Positions 31,001 through 41,500 of a stretch of DNA of 64,000 nt are shown in pieces. Origin of the DNA: Haematococcus lacustris. Taxonomy: Eukaryota; Chlorophyta; Chlorophyceae; Chlamydomonadales; Haematococcaceae. A program made the position numbers and the translations under genes. The DNA lies in the NCBI GenBank assembly GCA_030144725.1, contig JASKMD010000021.1, forward strand, positions 248,001-312,000, written 5' to 3'. Within the stretch, counting starts at the first letter, position 1. The number at the start of each line of letters is the position of its first letter. Below the pieces are notes generated by a model. The model was not told the DNA's origin. It saw nothing but the letters and a program-made list of their open reading frames with translations, and searched no databases.

Positions 31001-32700
31001 CACAGCGCAGGGCCCCCAGCGGCGCGGAACAGGCCCAGGGCCTCCACTACCACCTTCCCGTCTCTGACCCGATCGAGCACCACACGATGGTGAGGTCGTC
31101 CGCATACTCCTTGGAGGGGAGCGCGGGGGTCAGGGCGGCCCTGTGCATGGCCAGAGGGCTTGAGGGGATGGTGGGGGTGCTGATGCGGCCTGCCAGCTGG
31201 AGCGAGCTGAGGTAGCTGACCAGCGGCTGGGGCACGATGCACTAGTAGAGCGGGGAGGCCCCGCTGCCCTGCAGCAGCCCCGACACAAGGGGGAAGCTGT
31301 CGGTGAGGTGGCCGTGACCAGCACCTGGCTCGTGGCGCCCCGGTGCAGCAGGGACTGCTAGGCCCCCTGCTCCCTCGCCCCACAAGGAAATCCTTGAGGC
31401 AGTCCAGCAGGTCAGGGTTGTCAAGGTGGGTGGGGTGCAGCTGCCAGGGAGCGGGGAGGGGTACAGTCGGCGCCACGGGTCCACCAGACCCCGCTCACGA
31501 ACCAGCTGCCGCAGCTGCTCCGCTCCCTGGCCCCGGCTGCCCACCCAGGCGTCCCCATGCTGCGAGTCCTGCGGGACGCCCACTCTGTCCACTGAGGCGA
31601 GGATGCAGTTGACGTCGCCCCCCATGAGGAGGAGGCGGCGGTCGGCGGCTGGCGGGAGGCACTCTGCGTAGAACGCTGGCCGCTCTGCCTGCTGCGCCGT
31701 GGCGTACACGCACACAAGGGACACCGGTCTGCCTGCGAGCTCCCCGTCTACCCGCAGCACCCGCCCCTGGGCCCCCTCTGCCTGCAGCTGCATCTGGGTG
31801 CACCCCTGGAGGATGGTGGAGGGCTTGAGCAAAACCAGACAGCCTTGGGAGCTGCCGGTGCCAGGGGTGTAAAACCACTGCCCCCGCCAGGCCGGCTTGG
31901 CCCCGAGTGGGCTTCTGCCCACTGCCACACGCTCTCCGCCCTATGGCACTCTTGGAGGAACACCACTTGTGCCGGGCTGTCAGCGGCCCAGTCAAGCAGG
32001 GCCTGCAGTTTGTGCGGCTGGGCAAGGCCCTGCACGTTAAGGGTGACTGCCATGAACCTGGCGGCCACACCTGGGCGCTGCATGGCTAGTCCTGGCTCAC
32101 CCCCAGGCGGGCTACGCGTGTGTAGAGGAGGGTGGGTGGGCTGGGAAGGGGAAGCGGACCTGGCAAAGGAGGAGGGCAGGGGGGAGGGGCCGGGGTGGCC
32201 TCAATGCACGCCACCTTGGCCCCAGAAACGGCGCCGGCGGACCCGAGGCTCGCGTGAATAGATGGCCAGAGGGGGCCGCAGGGGCAGAGGACCGAGCTTC
32301 TCAACCTCCTCCCCCGCCTGCCCTGCCTACTCCGGTTGCTGCCGCTTAGGCACCCTCGGCCTCCCCTCCCGGGGCCCTGCTGACTCAGGAGGCCTCCAGA
32401 GTGCTGGCCAGGCTGGCAGAGGGGCTAAGCAGCCCGTAGCAACGCACGTGTGGGGTCCCACGGCCACGATGGGCAGCACGCTGCTTGCCGGCTTGCCTCG
32501 GCCTGTGCTGAGCCTCTTGCTAAAGCCCTGCCCGCCGTGCCTCCCACTCATCAGAGCTGGAACAGGAAGAGGGAACGCCTAACCGGCGCCGGCGAGGCCT
32601 CCCTAGGGCTTGCTGGGCAGCTGGCTGAGCACTGCCTCCCCTCGGCATACCCAGTTTAGCGGGCCCAACCCGCACTGTGCCGCACCGGCTGCCCAGCCCG
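28069..32700 (-). mobile_element. LINE unit, complete, subtype I (4632 bp), defective
   Basis: 5' end at 32700, 3' poly(A) (AAAACAAAAAAAAA on -) at 28069. In 5'-3' order on -: a 5' region without a recognisable ORF1; APE-type endonuclease (start of domain near 32083, GGDVNCIL near 31615) split by a frame shift; an RT in which fingers and early palm are deleted; a TAG stop at ~31242; YADDLTIV near 31100 followed by a frame shift; a thumb/connection region (31000-29800); and a C-terminal Cys-His finger (CRFCQPGHLETLTHAFLTC, near 29180). It lacks 57 bp present in the 43-61 kb units. It cannot encode a working polymerase as it stands. Confidence 0.88.
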
Positions 32701-32898
32701 TTTTTTTTTGTTTTAGAGAGAAGAGAGCATTACAAGAGAGAGAGAGACTAAAGAAAAGAAGAATAGAGAAGACTACAACAAACAAGGTTCTCCCATACAC
32801 GATCCCCAAGCACCCCACCCAAACACAGCGGTCCACACACCTTAAGCAAAGGTCTACACAACCCAAGCACCCCCCTCCCTTGGACAACGTCAAGACAC
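32701..32898 (-). mobile_element. LINE unit 3' end (poly(A) and 3' UTR) up to assembly gap
   Basis: Poly(A) of the next head-to-tail unit, followed by its 3' UTR (CTCTCTTGTAATGC..., on - strand sense) until the N-run. It is presumably the 3' part of the unit whose 5' part is at 43231-46760. Confidence 0.8.
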
Positions 32899-33398
32899 NN
32901 NNNNNNNNNNNNNNNNNNNNNNNNNNNNNNNNNNNNNNNNNNNNNNNNNNNNNNNNNNNNNNNNNNNNNNNNNNNNNNNNNNNNNNNNNNNNNNNNNNNN
33001 NNNNNNNNNNNNNNNNNNNNNNNNNNNNNNNNNNNNNNNNNNNNNNNNNNNNNNNNNNNNNNNNNNNNNNNNNNNNNNNNNNNNNNNNNNNNNNNNNNNN
33101 NNNNNNNNNNNNNNNNNNNNNNNNNNNNNNNNNNNNNNNNNNNNNNNNNNNNNNNNNNNNNNNNNNNNNNNNNNNNNNNNNNNNNNNNNNNNNNNNNNNN
33201 NNNNNNNNNNNNNNNNNNNNNNNNNNNNNNNNNNNNNNNNNNNNNNNNNNNNNNNNNNNNNNNNNNNNNNNNNNNNNNNNNNNNNNNNNNNNNNNNNNNN
33301 NNNNNNNNNNNNNNNNNNNNNNNNNNNNNNNNNNNNNNNNNNNNNNNNNNNNNNNNNNNNNNNNNNNNNNNNNNNNNNNNNNNNNNNNNNNNNNNNNN
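32899..33398. other. Assembly gap (500 N)
   Basis: Exactly 500 N, a conventional gap size of unknown true length. It falls inside a LINE unit, where identical copies would collapse an assembly. Confidence 0.99.
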
Positions 33399-33407
33399 TG
33401 GCCCCAC

Positions 33408-33601
33408 TGTAGCATGTCCATGCGGTCATGCAAATCTGGATCTGAGATCTCCTCATGCAAGTGTAAGATCTGAACTGGTGGTGGTGTTCTGAGGCTGGGT
33501 TCAACTCCCAGGCAGACTTGACATCCTTGACATCCTTGACTACGCCCTAGTCTGCTCAGGCGACCTCTTAACACTTTTGACCGCTGTAGCCTCACGCTAC
33601 A
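33408..33601 (+). repeat. 5' LTR of Gypsy A
   Basis: 194 bp, TG...CA ends, with the 5-bp target duplication CCCAC immediately upstream. Begins nine bases after the assembly gap. Confidence 0.95.
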
Positions 33602-33602
33602 G

Positions 33603-33620
33603 TGGTTTCCGACCGATACC
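33603..33620 (+). other. Probable tRNA primer-binding site of Gypsy A
   Basis: TGGTTTCCGACCGATACC starts one base after the LTR with the TGG that pairs with a tRNA CCA end. I cannot name the tRNA. Confidence 0.6.
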
Positions 33621-34574
33621 CTGGCTGTGGATGGTTCTTGGGTAGGTCGTGCGGCATTGTGCGATTCGCTACAAGGAGAAGACTACGTGGGCTGGTGGAG
33701 ACAGTCCGGTGGATTACTCGAGTTCCCATTTTCACCGGATCAACAACGCGAGATGGAGGCTGTTCGCCAACAACTGGCCGGTAACGTTTGAGCAACACAG
33801 CAGCCATCGCAGCAGTGACACGCTCTCTATAGCAGCAGTCGCATAGTGTCTCTAGAATGTCCGCGACACAGGCGCCGCAGCCCGCAGATATGCAAAGCTT
33901 GTTGCAACGACTTGCGAACACACAGGATGCAAATGAAGTTGCGCGCCTGCTCAATGATGCTGGTGTTTTGCGTCGCACAGATACTACTATGACTGATCCA
34001 TTCGGCCCGGGCGGCACATCCGTGCGCGGGGCAAACGGCGGTCAGGATACTGAGGCACTGCGGAAGCAGGTTGCCGAGCTGCAGGCTCAGCTGCAGCGTT
34101 TGGAAAGAGGTGGTGATCAAAGGCCTGACGGTGGCAGTCCGGGGCAGAGCAATGAAAATCGGGCGAGGCCCGTGGGCAGTGGAGGCCCTTGTGGTGGAAA
34201 TGAGGCCAATGGCCGTGAGGAGGCCAGGCAAGGGCCGAGTGGTGGTCTGGTGTGGCCCAGTGGCATTGAGGCGAGTGCAAAGCAGCTGTTTGGCGCTGTG
34301 GGACAGCATGTTGTGAAGACCACAGTCGTGCCACCTGAGAAATGGAAACTTGATGATGCATTGCACGGCAGAGATTTTGATGCATGGCTAATGGAGCTAC
34401 GTGCCTACTGCTGTCACTCCTACAATTTAGGCCCTGCGTTTCTCCCTGCGCTTTGGCCGACCTTGTCCAAATGGGCTGAAACTCGGCCAGTTGGTAGCTT
34501 GTGATGTAAGGAATCCATCCCAAAAAAAATCAGGTCAAAAAAATCAAAGGCTGAGGCTGGGCGGCCCGTGGCGT

Positions 34575-35265
34575 TCACGCAGGGACGGATGCAGGGATGG
34601 AGGGGGGGGCGCAGGGACGAGTGCAGGGATTGAAGGGGGGGTGCAGGGACGAACGCAGGGATGACTTGGGGGCGCAGGGACGAACGCAGGGACGTGTGCA
34701 GGGACGGATGCAGGGATTTCGGGCGCAGGGACGAGCGCAGGGATGCACGCAGGGACGAGCGCAGGGATTTCGGGCGCAGGGACGAGCGCAGGGATGCACG
34801 CAGGGACGAGCGCAGGGATGCACGCAGGGACGAGCGCAGGGATTTCGGGCGCAGGGACGAGCGCAGGGATGCACGCAGGGACGAGCGCAGGGATTTCGGG
34901 CGCAGGGACGAGCGCAGGGATGCACGCAGGGACGAGCGCAGGGATGCACGCAGGGACGAGCGCAGGGATTGCGGGCGCAGGGACGAGCGCAGGGATTTCG
35001 GGCGCAGGGACGAGCGCAGGGATGCACGCAGGGACGAGCGCAGGGATGCACGCAGGGACGAGCGCAGGGATTTCGGGCGCAGGGACGAGCGCAGGGATGC
35101 ACGCAGGGACGAGCGCAGGGATTTCGGGCGCAGGGACGAGCGCAGGGATGCACGCAGGGACGAGCGCAGGGATTTCGAGTGCAGGGACGGACGCAGGGAC
35201 GAGTGCAGGGCTCGAGTGCAGGGACGAGTGCAGGGACGAGTGCAGGGACCGACGCAGGGAGTGTA
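34575..35265 (+). repeat. Left minisatellite of palindromic element
   Basis: GCAGGGACGAGCGCAGGGAT and GCACGCAGGGACGAGCGCAG units with TTCGGGC spacers; same base unit as 11319-12512. Long Arg/Asp-, Gln/Gly- and Cys/Pro-rich open frames here are artefacts of the repeat. Confidence 0.88.
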
Positions 35266-35269
35266 GGGA

Positions 35270-35887
35270 CGTGCATGATGCTTAAAGCAGTGTCTAACAC
35301 GAGCATAAATAACCTTCTTTGTGTTTGCTACATCCAACTACATACATCACATCCATCTTCTGCGATCATTTAGGCTGGAGGCTGGCTGCTGCATGTCAGC
35401 TGGCTCCTGCATGTAAGCTTGCTGCCACCAAGCTGCTACGGCCTTGTGGCTGCTGATCCTGACCGCTGCTCCATCGCCACACCACTGCCAAGAGGCTGCT
35501 GCACCCCTGCACAACAACAACATGCACACAAGGGGACATGGGCACAAGAGCACTCACCTTACTGATGAAGGACGCACCCACGACGCTCATCTGCAATCAG
35601 GCAGGCAACATGAATGTGTTGGAATGTGACGCCATATAGATGAAGCGCGACTGGTGCTGCGTGATTGCTGCCACGAAAACGGCGGCTGCACCGCACTGCA
35701 ACATCGCACCTGGCATAGTGTACGAGTGCAGTCCGGATCCTGCAAGCCTGCGAGCGTGCAAGCCGGCAAACCTGCAAGCCACGAGGCGGCAAGACACATC
35801 GCACATCGCTCGATTGCCAGCCGAAGCCACCTACCACCACTAGCGTGCAACACGCCCTCCTCTGTGACGACCACCAGCCAACCCTTG
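35270..35887 (+). repeat. Inner unique part of left palindrome arm
   Basis: About 620 bp without convincing coding sequence, exactly mirrored at 36163-36780. Contains CTGCAAGCCTGCGAGCGTGC-type short repeats. Confidence 0.85.
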
Positions 35888-36162
35888 TCGGTGCACCTTC
35901 ATTCCTCGTATAAGGCCAATCTTGACGCAAGCCTTTGCCAAGACATCGCAGAACGTTCCCGACAAGGCCTAGCACAGTCTTGATAAGCGCTATCGTGGTT
36001 AGTGAACTTTCAAAGTTAGTGAATTGCGAAGCGTGCGAGTGACGAAGTTTGCATGTTGCGGAGCAGTGCTAACGGCGGCATCGTTCATCCCTTAATGGAC
36101 CCTTCGATACAAGGCAGCACACATATTGCTTCCCCAAGCGGGATCAGGCGACGAGTAACTGG
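35888..36162. other. Central spacer of the palindrome
   Basis: 275 bp not shared between arms. No gene seen. It includes TTAGTGAACTTTCAAAGTTAG and GTGCGAGTGACGAAG-like stretches; nothing recognised. Confidence 0.75.
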
Positions 36163-36780
36163 CAAGGGTTGGCTGGTGGTCGTCACAGAGGAGGGCGTGT
36201 TGCACGCTAGTGGTGGTAGGTGGCTTCGGCTGGCAATCGAGCGATGTGCGATGTGTCTTGCCGCCTCGTGGCTTGCAGGTTTGCCGGCTTGCACGCTCGC
36301 AGGCTTGCAGGATCCGGACTGCACTCGTACACTATGCCAGGTGCGATGTTGCAGTGCGGTGCAGCCGCCGTTTTCGTGGCAGCAATCACGCAGCACCAGT
36401 CGCGCTTCATCTATATGGCGTCACATTCCAACACATTCATGTTGCCTGCCTGATTGCAGATGAGCGTCGTGGGTGCGTCCTTCATCAGTAAGGTGAGTGC
36501 TCTTGTGCCCATGTCCCCTTGTGTGCATGTTGTTGTTGTGCAGGGGTGCAGCAGCCTCTTGGCAGTGGTGTGGCGATGGAGCAGCGGTCAGGATCAGCAG
36601 CCACAAGGCCGTAGCAGCTTGGTGGCAGCAAGCTTACATGCAGGAGCCAGCTGACATGCAGCAGCCAGCCTCCAGCCTAAATGATCGCAGAAGATGGATG
36701 TGATGTATGTAGTTGGATGTAGCAAACACAAAGAAGGTTATTTATGCTCGTGTTAGACACTGCTTTAAGCATCATGCACG
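36163..36780 (-). repeat. Inner unique part of right palindrome arm
   Basis: Reverse complement of 35270-35887. Confidence 0.85.
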
Positions 36781-37475
36781 TCCCTACACTCCCTGCGTCG
36801 GTCCCTGCACTCGTCCCTGCACTCGTCCCTGCACTCGAGCCCTGCACTCGTCCCTGCGTCCGTCCCTGCACTCGAAATCCCTGCGCTCGTCCCTGCGTGC
36901 ATCCCTGCGCTCGTCCCTGCGCCCGAAATCCCTGCGCTCGTCCCTGCGTGCATCCCTGCGCTCGTCCCTGCGCCCGAAATCCCTGCGCTCGTCCCTGCGT
37001 GCATCCCTGCGCTCGTCCCTGCGTGCATCCCTGCGCTCGTCCCTGCACTCGAAATCCCTGCGCTCGTCCCTGCGTGCATCCCTGCGCTCGTCCCTGCGCC
37101 CGAAATCCCTGCGCTCGTCCCTGCGTGCATCCCTGCGCTCGTCCCTGCGCCCGAAATCCCTGCGCTCGTCCCTGCGTGCATCCCTGCGCTCGTCCCTGCG
37201 CCCGAAATCCCTGCGCTCGTCCCTGCGTGCATCCCTGCGCTCGTCCCTGCGTGCATCCCTGCGCTCGTCCCTGCGCCCGAAATCCCTGCGCTCGTCCCTG
37301 CGTGCATCCCTGCGCTCGTCCCTGCGCCCGAAATCCCTGCATCCGTCCCTGCACACGTCCCTGCGTTCGTCCCTGCGCCCCCAAGTCATCCCTGCGTTCG
37401 TCCCTGCACCCCCCCTTCAATCCCTGCACTCGTCCCTGCGCCCCCCCCTCCATCCCTGCATCCGTCCCTGCGTGA
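36781..37475 (-). repeat. Right minisatellite of palindromic element
   Basis: TCCCTGCGCTCGTCCCTGCG units, the mirror of 34575-35265 with a few unit-level substitutions (for example CACTCGAAATCCC at 37047 where the left arm has a different spacer). Confidence 0.88.
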
Positions 37476-38579
37476 ACGCCACGGGCCGCCCAGCCTCAGC
37501 CTTTGATTTTTTTGACCTGATTTTTTTTGGGATGGATTCCTTACATCACAAGCTACCAACTGGCCGAGTTTCAGCCCATTTGGACAAGGTCGGCCAAAGC
37601 GCAGGGAGAAACGCAGGGCCTAAATTGTAGGAGTGGTGCTGCACAGCAACCATTGCTGGTGGGCGTAATGACAGCGACACAAGGTGACCTCAAGAACGCT
37701 GTGATCCAACTGGTGAGTAACCTGAAAGCTCAAGGGAAGGAGCTGACTGATGATGAGCTGGTGTCATACTTGAGAAAGGCTACTGGTAGTAGTGGTCAAA
37801 ATACTGAGGAGGACCTGATGGAGAAACTGGTGAAGGGAGAGTACCAGCATGAGCTGATGTCCTACAACCTGCAGTTCAGCTTGCTTGCCATGCGCCTGCA
37901 CAAGCTGCCAGAAAAGCTGCTGTGCATGTACTACGTGAATGGTCTAAGGCCTGACTTGAAGCGTGACTGTGCTCGAACCCAGGAGGGCAAGCGATGGGAC
38001 TCAGTGGATGCATTGATGCAGTTTGCTCGGGGTCGTGAAGTGGCTATGCGCACTGCGAAATTGGCTGCAAGTTTCTCGCCCTCTGCTGCTCCCATTGCTC
38101 AAGTGACGGAGAGTGTTGACGATGCTGATGAAGAGAATGGAACTGCTGCAGTGTTTGTGCGGCGAGGAAGAGGCCGGGGTGCTTTGAGAGGCCGTAGTGT
38201 TGGCCGTCCTCCCTCGCAGGCACTGATTGACAGCAAGGTGGAGAGCATCCTGCGTGAGGTGCAGGAGCTGCGCAGAGGCTGGCAGAGGCCACGTGAGGAA
38301 GAGGAGCGCAGAAAGAGGCCTAACCATGGCAGTGGCAGTGGCTTTGGTGGCAACAGCCATGGAGGCAGTGGCAGCGGCCATGGAGGCAGTGGCAGCGGCC
38401 ATGGAGGCAGCGGCAGCGGCTATGGAGGCAGTGGCGGTAGCGCCAGTGGCAGTGGCCTGGGCGGTGGATGGAGCCATGGTCACCAGCCAAGGGCCAGGCC
38501 AGCCTTCATTGAGGGGCCCAAGTGCGAGGCATGCAAGGGCTGGGGGCACAGGACTGAGGACTGTGCCAACAACAAATAG

Positions 38580-41500
38580 GGCTTTGCCTGGCTGGTAGAT
38601 GGTGCTGAACCGCCAGGATGTGAGTCGATGGTTCTGTTCAATGAGGGCTCAATGTGTAAGATGCTCATTGACACCATGGATGCACCTACCGTGGCTGCAG
38701 CAAGAGCAGAGCTGCAGTTACCTTTTCTGTTCTGTGGAAGATATGGAGGAAAGCCGTGCAGGGTAATGATGGACACAGGTGCTACTCATAGCATCTTGAG
38801 CAAAGAGTGGTTGGATAAGCAGAAGAACCCAATGCTGACAAGGCACATCTTGGAGAGACCATTAAACTTGCTAACTGCAAACAACGACACAGTGCACATT
38901 CGTGAGCAGTTTGTGGGGCCATTGGAGATACAGAAGAGCAAAGTGGGGTGCTTCGCCAAAATCATGCCAGGCATGCTGGCTGGTGTGGACTTGATTCTGG
39001 GGGCAGACTGGCTGTCCTACTATGACGCGGTGTTAAAGCCAAAGCACGGAGTCTGCACCTTGCAGGCTACAAATTCGGGGAAACCGGAGAACTTGTTTGC
39101 GCTGCGGCCCAAGCATCTGCCGGGGTTTGCAGCTGTGGCAGAAATGGAGAAACAACGCTGCAAGGAGGCCGCAGGAGTGCTGAGCGCAGGGCAGACTGCG
39201 AGGCTGTTGCGCCAGGGCTGCAGCAGCTGGCTAATGCTCGTGCAGCCTAGTGATGGCAATGATAAGGAGGGCTGGCACACAGGCAGCTTGGCAGCTGCAG
39301 TGGTGGGCTCAGAAGGAGCCAGGAGTGCTGAAGTGAATCCCTGGCTGGTACCAGCAGCACAGTTGGAGGGGCTGCTGGCAGAGTTTGCTGATGTGTTTGA
39401 GAGCATGCCTGAGGGGCTACCACCTGACAGGAAAGTGGGGCACACCATTAGGCTGGAGCCAGGGGCGGTGCCACCCTATCGCCGCATGTACAAGCTGAGT
39501 CCTAGGGAGGACGCTGAAGTGAGAAAGCAAGTTGCTGAGCTGCTGGCTAAAGGATTATTGAGCCCAGTAGCAGTCCATATGGGGCACCCATCCTGTTTGT
39601 ACAAAAGAAGGATGGCAGCCTGAGAATGTGCATTGACTATCGTGCCTTAAACAAACTGACAGTGAGAGACAGATACCCCCTACCAAGGATTGATGAGCTG
39701 TTTGACAAGCTGGCTGGCAAAAAGGTCTTCAGCAGCCTGGATCTGCAGGCAGGCTACCATCAAATCAGGATCACAGAGGAGGACGTGCCTAAGACGGCAT
39801 TCTTGACACCTGTGGGCCAGTTTCAGTTCAAAGTGCTATGTTTTGGGCTGACAAATGCTCCTGCTACCTTCCAGCGGGTTATGAACACGGTGTTTAAGCC
39901 CCTAATTAACAAGTCGGTGCTGGTCTATATTGATGACATCCTGGTGATGAGTAACACCCCTGAAGAGCACCTGGTGCACCTGAGAGAAGTGCTGCAGCTC
40001 ATGCGAGAGCACAAGCTTTACGCAAAAATGTCGAAGTGCGAGTTCAATCAGCCTAAGCTAGTGTTCCTGGGGCACATCGTGGGCGGCGATGGTATTGCCG
40101 TTGACCCTGCGAAGGTACAGGTGGTGAAGGACTGGCCGGCGCCACGCAGTGTGAAAGATTTGCAGGCGTTCTTGGGCTTGGCAAACTACTTCCGAAGGTT
40201 CATTCCCAATTTCAGCGCAATCGCCGCACCACTCACAAATTTGACGAGCAAGGAGGCCGCAGCAAAGTATAACTGGGCAGTGTTCGCTGGGGCTGAACTG
40301 GCCGCTTTCAATGCTTTGAAGGAAGCTCTATGCTCGGCACCTGTATTGGCCCTGCCTGATTTTACAAAAGCCTTTGTGGTGTGCACTGATGCATCCCTAC
40401 TGGGCACGGGCGGTGTGTTGATGCAAGAAGGCAGGCCCATAGCCTACACCAGCAAGAAGCTGTCACCTGCAGAGACCCGGTATACCACAGGAGAGCAGGA
40501 GCTGCTGGCCATTGTTCGGGCAGTGAGAGAGTGGCGGTGCTATCTAAATGGAGCAGTTGATGTTACAATTGAGACAGATCACAACCCTCTTATCTACCTG
40601 CAAACACAAACAACACTGTCTAGAAGGCAGACGCGGTGGATGGAGGAATTGTCGCGTTACAAGTATGAAATCAAGTACAAACCTGGAGTGCACAACGTGG
40701 CTGACCCTATCAGCCGCAACCCGGCTCTGGCCCATCAAGATACACCTGCTGGCTGTGACAACATATCTGTGGTTGTGGCAGTCTTGTCTCCATGGGCTGA
40801 TGGCCTCATCACGGTCATGACAACAAGAAGCCAGGCCGCCCGGCTCCATGAGAATGCTGAGATGGAGCGGGTGATAGCCCGAGAGGCTGCGTACCGTGAA
40901 GGCAAGCTGGCGCCCCGTGACCTGTCTAGTGCCCGGCTGCTGCCTCCTGCGCGCCCAGGAGCACATTCAGGTAGAGACAATGACCATCGCTCGGGCTACA
41001 AGGTCCTACATGCCGACTTGGTTGAAGCCCGGCTGCATGCGCGCCCTGGAGCACAGCCAGGTGGGGAGGAAGATCTGGTTAGTGCGCGGCTGCTGCCTAA
41101 TGCAAGCCCTGGAGCGCCCAAGCGGACCACCCAACATGCTGACTTGGCTGAAGCCCGGCTGCATGCGCGCCCTAGAGCACAGCCAGGTGGGGAGGAAGAC
41201 CTGGCTAGTGCGCGGCTGCTGCCTAATGCAAGCCCTGGAGCGCGGTCCAGTCAAGCGGACCACCCACCTGAGGACCTGGCTAGTGCCCGGCTGCTGCCTC
41301 CTGCGCGCCCAGGAGCACAGCCAGGTGGGGGGGAAGCCCTGCAGCGCACCACACCACAGCCAACCACAAGCAAGCAAGGTGAAGGCAAGCCGGGCAGTGA
41401 CCCACTAACATTACTGCAGGCCATCAGGAGCGCGTATGTTGATGACGAGCGCTTCAACAATGAGGCATACACGTCCCAGCTACACAGGCTGGAGGGGCTG

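Larger units (their letters stand above)
34415..37635. mobile_element. Non-autonomous family B element: 3.2-kb near-perfect giant palindrome
   Basis: Ends CACTCCTACAATTTAGG / CCTAAATTGTAGGAGTG, identical in type to the 14.1-kb family B element. The target duplication is GT (34413-34414, 37636-37637). The left arm 34415-35887 and right arm 36163-37635 are each 1473 bp and mirror one another about position 36025, with a 275-bp centre (35888-36162). Arms comprise a terminal repeat, GCAGGGACGAG minisatellite and ~620 bp of unique sequence. No transposase or other recognisable protein is encoded. Small local differences between the arm minisatellites argue against a pure assembly fold-back. Confidence 0.93.
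33857..38579 (+). pseudogene. gag: gag of Gypsy A, split by a 3.2-kb transposon
   Basis: Two in-frame parts: 33857-34414 (186 codons) and 37638-38579 (313 codons plus TAG). The inserted element and one GT of target duplication account exactly for the break. The N-terminal part has a predicted coiled coil (ALRKQVAELQAQLQRLE). The capsid-like region has HGRDFDAWLMELRAYCC before the break, and VKGEYQHELMSYNLQ and KLPEKLLCMYYVNGL after it. An Arg/Gly-rich region and a Ser-Gly-His repeat follow, then the CCHC zinc knuckle CEACKGWGHRTEDC (C-X2-C-X4-H-X4-C) next to the stop. It would package RNA in cytoplasmic particles if whole. The start was chosen as the first ATG of the open frame after the leader. 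Confidence 0.88.

Noticed and set aside
34575..37630. Arg/Asp-rich and Cys/Pro-rich open frames of 180-305 residues in the palindrome
   Set aside because: Pure minisatellite translation, mirrored on both arms; stop-free only because the unit lacks stops.
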